From Cyclobacteriaceae bacterium (GTDB taxonomy: Bacteria; Bacteroidota; Bacteroidia; Cytophagales; Cyclobacteriaceae): a stretch of DNA of 18,857 bases. Both the position numbers and the translations under genes were made by a program. Below the pieces are notes generated by a model. The model saw only the letters and a list, made by a program, of their open reading frames with translations. It made no database searches and had not been told where the DNA came from. Location: assembly GCA_028279155.1 (NCBI GenBank), contig JANQST010000407.1, positions 1 to 18,857 of the forward strand. Reading direction: 5' to 3'. Shown piece after piece: positions 1 through 8,193 of this stretch; position 1 is the stretch's first letter, and every line of letters starts with the position of its first letter.

Positions 1-533
1 GAACCATACGCTTTTTTGGCTCCCGCTTTCATACCCATATACACTCCGTAAGAAGTCATTGGGCTAGGGTCTCCTGATCCACCCATGTTTTCTGGTTTCC
101 CCACAACAAAAGGGGTTTCCATGCTCATGTATTCAATATCACGGGTGCTGATATTGACGTCTTCGGCAGTGTAGTATTTGCCATTTAGGCTATTGACGAA
201 CTTTCCGAATCTTCGCATGAAGATTTCATTTTTTTGAGTTCTGGCATCTCCAATAATAACCGCTTTGCCACCCCCTATATTGAGACCTGCTAAAGCTGAT
301 TTGAATGTCATCCCCCTGGATAAACGCAAAACATCATTCAACGCCTCCTCCTCGGTGGCATAGTTCCACATTCTGGTCCCACCCATTGCCGGACCTAAAA
401 CTGTGTTGTGAATGCCAATAATTGCTTTTAATCCTGTATGCTCATCTTGACAGAACACAACTTGTTCGTGTTCCATTTTTTGCATTTGAGAGAAAACATC
501 TTTGCTTTTTACTTCGGGTTGAACGTCTATCAT
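1..533 (-). CDS. Leucine dehydrogenase (Glu/Leu/Phe/Val dehydrogenase family), 3' part outside window
   Basis: NAD-dependent amino-acid dehydrogenase that reversibly deaminates leucine and other branched-chain amino acids to 2-oxo acids in the cytoplasm. The 177 residues visible are the N-terminal substrate domain. They include GPAMGGTR (about 47-54), the segment GMTFKSALAG with Lys78, the glycine-rich LNIGGGKAVIIGD with Lys90, and YTAEDVN with Asp124. These match the substrate-binding and catalytic lysines and the catalytic aspartate of the family. The reading begins at an ATG at 533 and stays open to the window edge. Family members are about 350 residues, so roughly half is missing because of the window boundary, not because of a mutation. 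It is divergent from the ABC gene at 682, with 148 bp between. Leucine rather than glutamate or valine preference is inferred from overall resemblance. Confidence 0.9.
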   Translation of the reverse strand, partial: MIDVQPEVKSKDVFSQMQKMEHEQVVFCQDEHTGLKAIIGIHNTVLGPAMGGTRMWNYATEEEALNDVLRLSRGMTFKSALAGLNIGGGKAVIIGDARTQKNEIFMRRFGKFVNSLNGKYYTAEDVNISTRDIEYMSMETPFVVGKPENMGGSGDPSPMTSYGVYMGMKAGAKKAYG

Positions 534-681
534 TATAAATGAACTTTATTCTAATTTTATACCTTCTCTATCCGAATAGGTTTCAATGGAAGCCCAATGG
601 AAAAGCTCCAATTGGACAGGGCATGCAAAAATATCTTATTTCTTACAAAACCATTTGGATATCAGACTGTTATAAAATTTC

Positions 682-2472
682 GTGAAAGACCTAGCTTACC
701 TCAATAAATACCTTGTCAAGTACAAGTTTCACCTAATATTCGGTGTTGTTTTCATCATAATTGCAAATTTCTTTGCGATTATTCCTGCTGTTTTTGTTCG
801 TTATGCTTTCGATATTCTTCAGCGAAGTTTTGGGATCTTTCAATCATTTGATGGTTTTGACTTGCAAGTTGGAACCTATGATCTGTTTACTTCCAGTATC
901 GTCATCCTAGCGGCTCTCATTCTCTTGTCTGCTTTTTTAAGAGGGGTGTTTTTGTTTTTCATGCGCCAAACCATCATCGTGATGTCCAGGAGGATCGAAT
1001 ATGATCTAAAAAATGAAATTTTCGAACACTATCAGACGCTTCCACTCAGCTTTTACAGAAAGAATAATACGGGAGATCTGATGGCCCGTATTTCGGAAGA
1101 TGTAAGCAAGGTCAGAATGTACGTTGGTCCAGCTATAATGTACGGTGTGAACTTATCCACCTTGATGCTAATGGTGATCCCTTACATGTTTTCGATTAAC
1201 CCAACACTCACACTCTATTCATTGATCCCACTTCCTATTCTTTCTTTCAGTATTTATTACGTAAGCAGCATTATCAACAAACGTTCTGAAGAAATTCAAG
1301 AGAGCTTATCCGGGCTCTCAACGTTTGTACAAGAAGCATTTTCGGGGATTCGGGTTATCAAGTCATTTGTGAGAGAAGATGCAATGGCAAACGAATTTGA
1401 TAAGGAAAGTGTGCATTACAAAAAGCGTTCACTCAAACTCGCTTTTGTGCAATCACTATTTATGCCGCTGATGATGAGCTTGATTGGATTGAGTGTGATT
1501 TTGACTGTTTATATCGGCTCTGTACAGGTATTTGCAGGAGAAGTCAGCACAGGTAACATTGCTGAATTCATTATCTACGTCAACATGTTGACCTGGCCAG
1601 TAACGGCCTTGGGTTGGATCACCTCTATTATTCAACGAGCTGCGGCATCTCAAAAAAGAGTGAATGAGTTTTTGAATACAAAAACGGATATTGTCTCGCT
1701 GAAGGAGATGGAAAAAGAGATTGAAGGTAAAATCAGATTTGAGAATGTCACATTCATTTATCCTGATTCGGGTATCAAAGCGCTTCGAAACGTGAACTTT
1801 GAAGTAAATGCCGGGGAATCTATCGCCATAATAGGTACCACAGGTTCAGGAAAAAGCACGGTAGCCAACCTTCTATGTAGGTTGTATGATGTAAACGAAG
1901 GTAATCTTCAAATTGATGGAGTAGATGTAAAAGATTACTCGTTGTCTTCATTAAGGAGTCAAATTGGATATGTACCCCAAGATGTTTTCCTTTTTTCAGA
2001 TACTATTGAGAATAATATCTCTTTTGGAAATCGTAAAATGTCTCCTGAGGAGATAAGAGGAGCCGCTGAAGATGCAGATCTTTTGGAAAACATCAAGGAT
2101 TTGAAAGATGGATTCAGCACACGTGTTGGTGAACGTGGAATCACATTGTCAGGAGGACAAAAGCAGCGTGTCTCAATTGCCCGGGCAATTGCCAGAGAGC
2201 CAAAGATCCTGATTTTGGATGATGCTTTATCTGCTGTTGATACCAAGACCGAAAATGCCATTTTAAATGCGATGCAAAGAATCATGCAAGGTCGAACTTC
2301 GGTCATTATCTCTCATCGTGTTTCATCAGCCAAACTTGCTAACAAAATTGTTGTTCTAGATGATGGAGAAATTGTAGAACAAGGGACACATGATGAGTTA
2401 CTTTCCAGAAATGGCATCTACAAACAACTTCACGATAAACAGTTGGCGGCTGAAGAAGAAATAGTGGATTGA
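682..2472 (+). CDS. ABC exporter half-transporter with degenerate ATP site (BmrC/TM287-like subunit)
   Basis: Fused membrane and ATPase half-transporter of 596 residues. An ABC type-1 exporter domain with about six helices spans residues 15-315, and the nucleotide-binding domain spans about 345-590. Walker A is GTTGSGKST (385-393), the signature is canonical LSGGQ (489-493), and Walker B is ILILDDALSAVD. The residue after the Walker B Asp is Asp514, where active ABC ATPases have the catalytic Glu. The switch His is kept (ISHR). In heterodimeric exporters such as BmrC/BmrD and TM287/TM288, this Asp marks the subunit that contributes the degenerate site. The matching partner is encoded convergently at 3091-4860. 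Its likely role is export of a drug-like or lipid substrate across the inner membrane; the substrate cannot be told. It begins with GTG at 682, since an in-frame stop at 673-675 rules out earlier starts. Confidence 0.9.
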   Translation: MKDLAYLNKYLVKYKFHLIFGVVFIIIANFFAIIPAVFVRYAFDILQRSFGIFQSFDGFDLQVGTYDLFTSSIVILAALILLSAFLRGVFLFFMRQTIIVMSRRIEYDLKNEIFEHYQTLPLSFYRKNNTGDLMARISEDVSKVRMYVGPAIMYGVNLSTLMLMVIPYMFSINPTLTLYSLIPLPILSFSIYYVSSIINKRSEEIQESLSGLSTFVQEAFSGIRVIKSFVREDAMANEFDKESVHYKKRSLKLAFVQSLFMPLMMSLIGLSVILTVYIGSVQVFAGEVSTGNIAEFIIYVNMLTWPVTALGWITSIIQRAAASQKRVNEFLNTKTDIVSLKEMEKEIEGKIRFENVTFIYPDSGIKALRNVNFEVNAGESIAIIGTTGSGKSTVANLLCRLYDVNEGNLQIDGVDVKDYSLSSLRSQIGYVPQDVFLFSDTIENNISFGNRKMSPEEIRGAAEDADLLENIKDLKDGFSTRVGERGITLSGGQKQRVSIARAIAREPKILILDDALSAVDTKTENAILNAMQRIMQGRTSVIISHRVSSAKLANKIVVLDDGEIVEQGTHDELLSRNGIYKQLHDKQLAAEEEIVD

Positions 2473-2517
2473 TCCTGACCGAAATCTAACAATCTACAAT
2501 CGAATTATTCTAAATTC

Positions 2518-3060
2518 TCATTCCCTCACCCACGATTCGGTTCGAAGGCTTCCATCGTCATAGTAAATATCAAATGTGAAAGGTGCCAGTACTTCTCCAT
2601 CCTCGATGGCTCGTACTTCCATCATACTTCTAATTTCCGCGGGGTAAGGTCGCACCAAAGGATGCTGGGTAATAAAGGCTCTATAAATTTTTCTTGTGTT
2701 GAACTCTTCAAACGTATACCCTGCAGGTAATTCCAATACATTTTTTATTCCTTCAAATGAGGCACCGATGAACAAGTGAATGGAATCTTCACTGATAGCA
2801 TCATCGAAATATTCAACCAGGGTGAACTGACCTTTCAATCGCTCATTGTCAACCATTTCTTTTACTTCGTCAACAAGCATTCTGATATCTGGTGATTTGG
2901 CTTCACCGATATAGTGTTGGCCTATAACCGTTCTACTACTACCTTCAAAAGCATAGACTTCCAGTTTGTCAAATCCACCAAGTGAATAGTAGGTGGCAAC
3001 CAGTGTAATTCCAAGGCAAGCAACAATTATGGTTATGTAAATCCACTTGGCGCGGTTCAT
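2518..3060 (-). CDS. Membrane-anchored small protein, possible GyrI-like ligand-binding domain
   Basis: A 180-residue protein with one N-terminal membrane helix (about 7-29) and a soluble domain from about 30 to the end, presumably outside the cytoplasm or membrane-tethered. The domain contains GQHYIGE (about 47-53), a central LVEYFDD segment, HLFIGASF, and a conserved-looking RAFITQHPLVRPYPAEI followed by an FTFDIYYDDGSLRTESW end. The layout of an IG strand followed by LPAGYTF loosely recalls the GyrI/AraC-effector-binding fold, which binds hydrophobic small molecules. That assignment is tentative. The gene lies 30 bp after the ABC half-transporter stop on the same strand. It has its own -7-like box immediately upstream, so it may be transcribed both with truA-ABC and alone. 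It is convergent with the other ABC subunit, with 45 bp between and no visible hairpin. ATG at 3060 is the only plausible start. Confidence 0.7.
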   Translation of the reverse strand: MNRAKWIYITIIVACLGITLVATYYSLGGFDKLEVYAFEGSSRTVIGQHYIGEAKSPDIRMLVDEVKEMVDNERLKGQFTLVEYFDDAISEDSIHLFIGASFEGIKNVLELPAGYTFEEFNTRKIYRAFITQHPLVRPYPAEIRSMMEVRAIEDGEVLAPFTFDIYYDDGSLRTESWVRE

Positions 3061-3064
3061 AGGT

Positions 3065-3072
3065 CAAATATA
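3065..3072 (-). promoter_or_regulatory. Putative Bacteroidota -7 box for the small membrane protein
   Basis: The minus strand reads TATATTTG, an exact match to the Bacteroidota -7 consensus TAnnTTTG. Only 4 bases separate it from the ATG at 3060, which would place the transcript start on or one base before the start codon. No clear -33 TTTG is found 17-23 bp upstream, so this is a candidate only. Confidence 0.4.
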
Positions 3073-3090
3073 AGAAGTTGAGTATCGAAG

Positions 3091-4860
3091 CTAGGCTATT
3101 CCTGCTACCTCTTTGTATTGCATTTGATGTAGTTGAGCGTAAACCCCATCTTTCTCCAGAAGCTTGGTGTGAGTTCCTTCCTCAACAATTTCCCCTTTTT
3201 CGAGGACCAGTATTTTATCCGCATTTTGGATAGTGGATAGTCGGTGAGCAATAACAATGGATGTTCTCCCCTGCATCATTTTCTGAATGGCTTGTTGAAT
3301 CAACTCTTCTGTTTCCGTATCAACACTCGAGGTAGCCTCATCCAAAACGATGATTTTTGGGTCGTATACCATTGCTCGAACAAATGATATGAGTTGTCTT
3401 TGGCCCACCGATAAGGTAGCACCACGTTCCATGACATTGTAATCATATCCACCAGGCAGCCTTTCAATAAATGAATGTGCGCCAACTAATTCAGCAGCAG
3501 CTTTGACTTTTTCCAAACCGATATGAGGATTTTTTAAAGTGATATTATCTCGTATGGATCCCGAGAAAAGGAAAACATCTTGTAGAACTACAGCGATGTG
3601 CTTTCTCAAGTTGGAGAGATCGTATGTAGTAATTGCAGTTCCATCCACTACGATCTCACCTTTGTTTATCTCATAAAACCTGCTAAGTAGATTGATAATC
3701 GATGATTTTCCAGCACCAGTAGCACCAACCAGCGCGATGGTTTCTCCTTGTTTGACATCAAAGGAAATATTTTTCAAGACCCAATCCTCATCATTATAAG
3801 CGAACCACACCTTATCAAACTTAACATCACCCCTTATCTCGATAGGTTGATGATCTCCATTATTTGTAATATGATCGGTGTTATCTAGAAGATCCAGAAT
3901 TCTGTTTGAAGATACTATTCCCATTTGGAGTGTATTGAAACGATCAGCAATCATACGGATCGGCCTGAAGAACATGTTGTTGAACATGATGAAAGCGATC
4001 AATGTACCAAATTGCAAACTTCCCTGGACTAGCTCTCCACCGCCATACCAAACGATTAACCCAATGCCTGCTGCCTGGATAACTTCTGCCACTGGGAAAT
4101 ACACCGCGTAATACATGACAGAGCGAATGTTAGCTCTTCGATGTTCTCGATTTATTTCTTTGAATTTTTCAAACTCTCTTTTTTCACTGTTGAAAATCTG
4201 AACGATGTTCATTCCAGTGATATGTTCCTGGGCGAATGTGTTCAAATTAGATACAGCCGTTCGCACCTCGTTGAAGGCAAACTTTATTTTCTCCTTGAAG
4301 ACATATGTGGCCAGCAATAAGAGTGGGAAGAGCGCGAGACTGACGAGCGTTAGGGTCCAGTCCATATAGAACATCACGCCAAGAATTACCAAAATTTGCA
4401 GTACATCGGAAATGATCCCAGCAATTCCAGTGCTAAATACCTCCGCAAGTGTTTCGATGTCCGAAACATTGCGAGTCACCAGTCGTCCTATTGGCGTTTT
4501 GTCAAAAAATTTGAGTCTAAGGGATTGGATGTGTTTGTAAAGCTTAATTCGAATGTCTTTGATGATGTTTTGTCCCAACCAACCTGAATAGTAGGTATGT
4601 AGGTACTGGATAATTGCCTGGACAATGAGAAGTGCAAGCAATAGCAATATCATATTTACCAGCCCAGGATAGTCGCCATTGGCTACATTGGTATCAATGG
4701 TTTGTTGAATTATAACCGGTCGAATAGGACCAACAATACTTAATGAAATGGTTAGAAATATCAAAAAATAGAAAATAGCCTTGTACGGTCGGGCAAAAAC
4801 AAAAAGCCTTTTAAGAACCTTAAGATCTACAATATTTCCGCTGGTGGTTTCTTTTTCCAA
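3091..4860 (-). CDS. ABC exporter half-transporter with deviant signature motif (BmrD/TM288-like subunit)
   Basis: A 589-residue fused half-transporter. The type-1 exporter membrane domain spans about 20-320 and the ATPase domain about 345-580. Walker A is GATGAGKSS (379-387), Walker B is IIVLDEATSSVD with the catalytic Glu intact at 508, and the switch His is in IAHR. The signature is LSVGQ (483-487) rather than LSGGQ. The intact Glu with an altered signature is exactly complementary to the subunit at 682-2472, which has Asp with a normal LSGGQ. Together they would form one consensus and one degenerate ATP site, as in BmrCD and TM287/288. The ATG lies 2 bp after the truA stop, so translational coupling to truA is likely. 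Export of a drug-like or lipid compound is inferred; the substrate is unknown. Confidence 0.9.
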   Translation of the reverse strand: MEKETTSGNIVDLKVLKRLFVFARPYKAIFYFLIFLTISLSIVGPIRPVIIQQTIDTNVANGDYPGLVNMILLLLALLIVQAIIQYLHTYYSGWLGQNIIKDIRIKLYKHIQSLRLKFFDKTPIGRLVTRNVSDIETLAEVFSTGIAGIISDVLQILVILGVMFYMDWTLTLVSLALFPLLLLATYVFKEKIKFAFNEVRTAVSNLNTFAQEHITGMNIVQIFNSEKREFEKFKEINREHRRANIRSVMYYAVYFPVAEVIQAAGIGLIVWYGGGELVQGSLQFGTLIAFIMFNNMFFRPIRMIADRFNTLQMGIVSSNRILDLLDNTDHITNNGDHQPIEIRGDVKFDKVWFAYNDEDWVLKNISFDVKQGETIALVGATGAGKSSIINLLSRFYEINKGEIVVDGTAITTYDLSNLRKHIAVVLQDVFLFSGSIRDNITLKNPHIGLEKVKAAAELVGAHSFIERLPGGYDYNVMERGATLSVGQRQLISFVRAMVYDPKIIVLDEATSSVDTETEELIQQAIQKMMQGRTSIVIAHRLSTIQNADKILVLEKGEIVEEGTHTKLLEKDGVYAQLHQMQYKEVAGIA

Positions 4861-4862
4861 TG

Positions 4863-5600
4863 CTATTTATAAATGTTCGTTGGGTATTCTATTTTTTTTA
4901 AAAACAATCCCTGAGGAGGGACAGCTCGACCTGCTTTTCTACGGTCGTTGCTTTTTAAGATCTCCCCCAATTCCATCAGAGATGTTTTTCCTGTGCCAAG
5001 ATCAAGAAGAGTTCCGACTATGGCTCTCACCATCCCTCTTAGAAATCGGTTAGCCTCAATAATGAAGAGATGATTATCTCCCTTTTGTTGCCAATCTGCT
5101 TTAAAAATTTCGCAATTGAAATTATTCACTTCAGTATGAACTTTACTAAAGCACTCAAAGTTCTCCCAACTCCCAATTATTTCGCATCCTTTTGAGATAA
5201 GTTCGACATCAACATCTTGGTTGAAGTAATATGAAGTATCCTGAAAGAAAGGGTTTTTCTTCTGATGAATGTGATAATGATACGTTCTTTTTTTTGCATC
5301 AAAACGTGCATGTGCATCGACATTCACCTCCTTCAAATCATTCACACTGATATCCTTGGGAAGAAAAGAATTTAGTTTGTACACCAGTTCGGTTGGAATT
5401 GACTCGCATTCAAAATGTGCAATCTGCTGTGACGCATGAACGCCCGTATCGGTTCGGCCACTTCCAACTACTGCGGTTTCAGTTTTTAAAATTGTAGACA
5501 ATGCTGCCTCCAATTCTGCTTGAATAGTATTTCCGTTGGGCTGAATCTGCCAACCATGAAAGTTCGTTCCTTTGTAACTGATGTCAAGAAAATACCGCAC
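4863..5600 (-). CDS. truA: tRNA pseudouridine(38-40) synthase TruA
   Basis: Isomerises uridines 38-40 in the anticodon stem-loop of tRNAs to pseudouridine. The 245 residues have the usual length for the family. Key features are YKGTNFHGWQ near the start, the catalytic motif GSGRTDTGVHA with Asp51, RTYHYHI in the middle, and the C-terminal NRFLRGMVRAIVGTLLDLGTGK segment. The start is a GTG at 5600; an upstream in-frame stop at 5622-5624 leaves no ATG. It heads a minus-strand group with the ABC half-transporter (2-bp gap) and is divergent from the DUF4293 gene. The coupling of a housekeeping tRNA-modification gene to an exporter may simply reflect shared transcription. Confidence 0.95.
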   Translation of the reverse strand: MRYFLDISYKGTNFHGWQIQPNGNTIQAELEAALSTILKTETAVVGSGRTDTGVHASQQIAHFECESIPTELVYKLNSFLPKDISVNDLKEVNVDAHARFDAKKRTYHYHIHQKKNPFFQDTSYYFNQDVDVELISKGCEIIGSWENFECFSKVHTEVNNFNCEIFKADWQQKGDNHLFIIEANRFLRGMVRAIVGTLLDLGTGKTSLMELGEILKSNDRRKAGRAVPPQGLFLKKIEYPTNIYK

Positions 5601-5644
5601 GACGCAAAATAAGGGGAATAATTAATATCCAGATTGAGCTCATT

Positions 5645-5652
5645 TATATTTG
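5645..5652 (+). promoter_or_regulatory. Putative Bacteroidota -7 box for the DUF4293 gene
   Basis: TATATTTG matches the Bacteroidota -7 consensus TAnnTTTG exactly and sits 18 bases before the ATG at 5671. No convincing -33 TTTG is visible at the right distance. The box overlaps an in-frame TTG at 5650, which argues against that TTG being the start codon. Confidence 0.45.
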
Positions 5653-5670
5653 CGCCATAATTTCTATAAA

Positions 5671-6159
5671 ATGATTCAGCGAGTCCAATCCATCTTTATG
5701 TTTATCGCGGCAGCAGCAATGATTGCCATGACATTTTTTCCTCTTTGGCAGAAAGCAGACTTAGAGGCATCACGATTGATAACGATGAACGCGTTTGAGA
5801 TTCGATTCGAGCAACAAACTGCTTCAGGAACCATGGAATTGCTCGGAGTTCAGAACGTGATGTTAATTTCTATCGGAGCATTCCTGGCTGCAGGAATCAT
5901 GCTCTTCTCGATTTTCAAGTATAAAAACAGAATGACCCAAGTAAAGTTGAATGCACTTTTTTCGCTTATTTCTGCACTAACCATCGTAGGGACGGTATAT
6001 TTTTCTCTGAAAGCAAATGCCTTAATGATTCCTGAACAACAAGGTACATTTTTGATGGGCTTCTACCTTCCTATAGTTGCCATGTTCAATAATTTTCTGG
6101 CCAACAGATTCATAAGAAAAGACGAAGCATTGGTACGCAGTGCCGATCGAATCCGATAA
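5671..6159 (+). CDS. DUF4293 family integral membrane protein
   Basis: A 162-residue membrane protein that opens with MIQRVQSIF, the typical start of the Bacteroidota-specific DUF4293 family. Four hydrophobic helices are visible at about 7-25, 62-83, 92-113 and 128-146, followed by a short basic and acidic tail. Residues 27-60 form the main loop between helices 1 and 2. No catalytic motif is seen and the function of the family is not known to me. I chose ATG 5671 over the in-frame TTG at 5650 because family members start at MIQR and the TTG falls inside the putative -7 box. The gene is divergent from truA (70 bp between the start codons) and is followed after 100 bp by htpG, whose upstream region carries its own control signals. 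Confidence 0.8.
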   Translation: MIQRVQSIFMFIAAAAMIAMTFFPLWQKADLEASRLITMNAFEIRFEQQTASGTMELLGVQNVMLISIGAFLAAGIMLFSIFKYKNRMTQVKLNALFSLISALTIVGTVYFSLKANALMIPEQQGTFLMGFYLPIVAMFNNFLANRFIRKDEALVRSADRIR

Positions 6160-6185
6160 CGTATAACCACAGCATTTTCATGTCG

Positions 6186-6226
6186 TGACAAGATGTCAGA
6201 TTTTTCTGACTGGAATGGAATTTGTC
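6186..6226 (+). promoter_or_regulatory. Overlapping inverted repeats plus -24/-12-like element upstream of htpG
   Basis: Two perfect inverted repeats overlap: TGACA-AGA-TGTCA at 6186-6198 and GTCAGA-TTTT-TCTGAC at 6195-6210. Directly after them, at 6211-6225, TGGAATG-GAAT-TTGT has the spacing of a sigma-54 promoter (TGGCAYR-N4-TTGC), with one mismatch in each half. This would place the transcript start near 6236, about 24 bases before the htpG ATG. No TAnnTTTG box is present. The repeats could be a regulator-binding site for heat-shock control. This is inferred from sequence only. Confidence 0.45.
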
Positions 6227-6259
6227 GATAGCGACTTTGATAAAAATTAATTTTAGATC

Positions 6260-8143
6260 ATGCAAGAAAAAGGCACAATATCAATTCATACGGAAAACAT
6301 ATTTCCAATCATCAAGAAATTTCTCTATTCAGATCATGAAATATTTCTTAGGGAGCTAGTTTCCAACGCAGTTGATGCCACACAGAAAATTAAGCAGCTG
6401 GCAGCATTAGGTGAGTATAGCGGGGAACTGGGCGATTTGACAGTTGAAGTTTCTGTTGACAAAAAGAAAAAAACCATCAAGGTTTCCGATAAGGGAATCG
6501 GTATGACAGCCGAGGAGATCAAGAAATACATCAACCAGATCGCTTTCTCTGGCGCTACCGAGTTTATTGAAAAATACAAAGACAAAGCTGACAACCAGCA
6601 GATCATCGGACACTTTGGTCTGGGCTTCTATTCTGCTTTCATGGTTGCCAAGAAAGTTGAGATCGTAACACTTTCTCATCAAGAAGGAGCTGAGGCAGCA
6701 AAGTGGATCTGTACGGGTGAAACAGATTTTGAAATCAAACCTGACAAGAAGAAAACCAGGGGAACTGATATCATCTTGCATATCGCTGATGATTCGGAGG
6801 AATTTTTGGAAGATGCTCGGATAGAAGGTATCCTAAACAAATATTCGAAGTTCCTTCCAATCCAAATCAAATTTGGACAAAAGGACAAAAGCGAAGAGGA
6901 TGGAAAAGATAAAGATGGGAATGTCAAGTACAAGTCGGTAAAAGTTGACAACATCATTAACGATACGGAACCTATCTGGACCAAGTCTCCAAACGATTTG
7001 AAAGATGAGGATTACCTGGCGTTTTATAAGACACTATATCCTTTTAGTGAAGATCCGCTTTTCTGGATCCACCTGAATGTCGATTATCCATTTAACCTAA
7101 CAGGGGTTCTTTATTTCCCGAAACTCAAGAAGGATTTTGATCTGCAGAAAAACAAAATCCAATTGTATTCGCGACAAGTGTTCATCACTGATGAAGTGAA
7201 GGACATTGTACCGGAATTCTTACAACTTTTACATGGAGTAATTGATTCTCCTGACATCCCATTGAATGTTTCAAGAAGTTACCTTCAATCGGATTCTAAT
7301 GTGAAAAAGATTAACGGATACATTACAAAGAAGGTGGCCGACAAATTAGCAGACCTTTTCAAAAATGATCGTGAAGGATACGAGAAGAAATGGGAAGACA
7401 TTGGAGTCTTTGTAAAGTATGGAATGATCTCCGAAGAGAAGTTTGATGAAAAGGCTAAAGACTTTGTGCTGCTCAAGAATTTGGATGAAAAGCATTTCAC
7501 CATTGCGGAGTACAAGAAGCAAATCGAAGCAAACCAAACAAATAAGGATAAAAATGCAGTGGTTCTTTATACAACCGATAAAGACAAGCAGCATGGCTAC
7601 ATCGAAACAGCCAAGAAGCGCAGCTACGATGTAATTGAGTTGAATGGCCCGATTGATAGCCATTTTATCAGCCACCTGGAGCAGAAAAATGAGAAGATGG
7701 TCTTACAGCGTGTAGATGCGGATGTGATTGATAAGCTCATCGATAAGGATGAGAAAAAGGAATCTATGTTGAGTGATGAGGAGAATGAAACCTTGAAAGG
7801 AATTTTCGAAAAAGCCATTGATGACAAAAACAATACAGTGAATGTCGAAGCAATGGCGACAGATGATCTTCCTGTGACAATCACACTTCCGGAGTTTATC
7901 AGGCGAATGAAAGACATGCAGGCAACTGGTGGAGGGCCAATGATGTTTGGAGACATGCCAATGAATCTTTCAGTTGCTGTGAATGCGAATCACGAAGTAA
8001 TTAGAAAGATTTTGGATTCTAAGACAGACAAGAAAAGGGAACGTTTGGCAAAACAGGCATACGATTTGGCCTTACTTTCTCAAGGAATGTTAGAAGGAAA
8101 AGCTTTGACCGACTTTGTGAATCGGAGCGTAGAGATGATATAG
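6260..8143 (+). CDS. htpG: Molecular chaperone HtpG (bacterial Hsp90)
   Basis: ATP-dependent cytoplasmic chaperone that works as a dimer in folding and remodelling stressed proteins. The 627 residues match the usual bacterial Hsp90 length. The N-terminal GHKL ATPase domain has FLRELVSNAVDA (29-40, with catalytic Glu32 and Mg-binding Asn36), DKGIGMT (about 77-83) and the lid/glycine motif GHFGLGFYSAF (about 118). The middle domain includes DIPLNVSRSYLQ. The C-terminal dimerisation domain ends without the eukaryotic MEEVD tail, as expected. A lysine- and aspartate-rich stretch (about 209-224, KDKSEEDGKDKDG) forms the charged linker region. The gene has its own control region upstream and a strong hairpin terminator downstream, so it is probably monocistronic. 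Confidence 0.97.
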   Translation: MQEKGTISIHTENIFPIIKKFLYSDHEIFLRELVSNAVDATQKIKQLAALGEYSGELGDLTVEVSVDKKKKTIKVSDKGIGMTAEEIKKYINQIAFSGATEFIEKYKDKADNQQIIGHFGLGFYSAFMVAKKVEIVTLSHQEGAEAAKWICTGETDFEIKPDKKKTRGTDIILHIADDSEEFLEDARIEGILNKYSKFLPIQIKFGQKDKSEEDGKDKDGNVKYKSVKVDNIINDTEPIWTKSPNDLKDEDYLAFYKTLYPFSEDPLFWIHLNVDYPFNLTGVLYFPKLKKDFDLQKNKIQLYSRQVFITDEVKDIVPEFLQLLHGVIDSPDIPLNVSRSYLQSDSNVKKINGYITKKVADKLADLFKNDREGYEKKWEDIGVFVKYGMISEEKFDEKAKDFVLLKNLDEKHFTIAEYKKQIEANQTNKDKNAVVLYTTDKDKQHGYIETAKKRSYDVIELNGPIDSHFISHLEQKNEKMVLQRVDADVIDKLIDKDEKKESMLSDEENETLKGIFEKAIDDKNNTVNVEAMATDDLPVTITLPEFIRRMKDMQATGGGPMMFGDMPMNLSVAVNANHEVIRKILDSKTDKKRERLAKQAYDLALLSQGMLEGKALTDFVNRSVEMI

Positions 8144-8164
8144 GATTTTATAGATTAAATAGGT

Positions 8165-8193
8165 AAAACCCGCATATGCAAGCGGGTTTTTTT
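8165..8193 (+). terminator. Rho-independent terminator of htpG
   Basis: A perfect 9-bp stem, AAAACCCGC at 8165-8173 with GCGGGTTTT at 8182-8190, closes an 8-base loop. The run of seven T extends to 8193. It lies 22 bp after the htpG stop. Its 3' half belongs to the 51-bp repeat described separately. Confidence 0.9.

Noticed and set aside
2473..2517. Bidirectional terminator between the convergent ABC and small-protein genes
   Set aside because: No stem of useful length or T run could be found in the 45 bp.
5650..5670. TTG start for the DUF4293 gene
   Set aside because: It overlaps the TATATTTG promoter box, and family members start at MIQR, which is the ATG at 5671.
6160..6259. CIRCE/HrcA operator before htpG
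   Set aside because: The CIRCE arms TTAGCACTC and GAGTGCTAA are absent; the inverted repeats present are of a different sequence.
6334..7956. Several antisense open frames inside htpG
   Set aside because: They are codon-bias shadows of a strongly conserved gene, with no recognisable domains or start signals.
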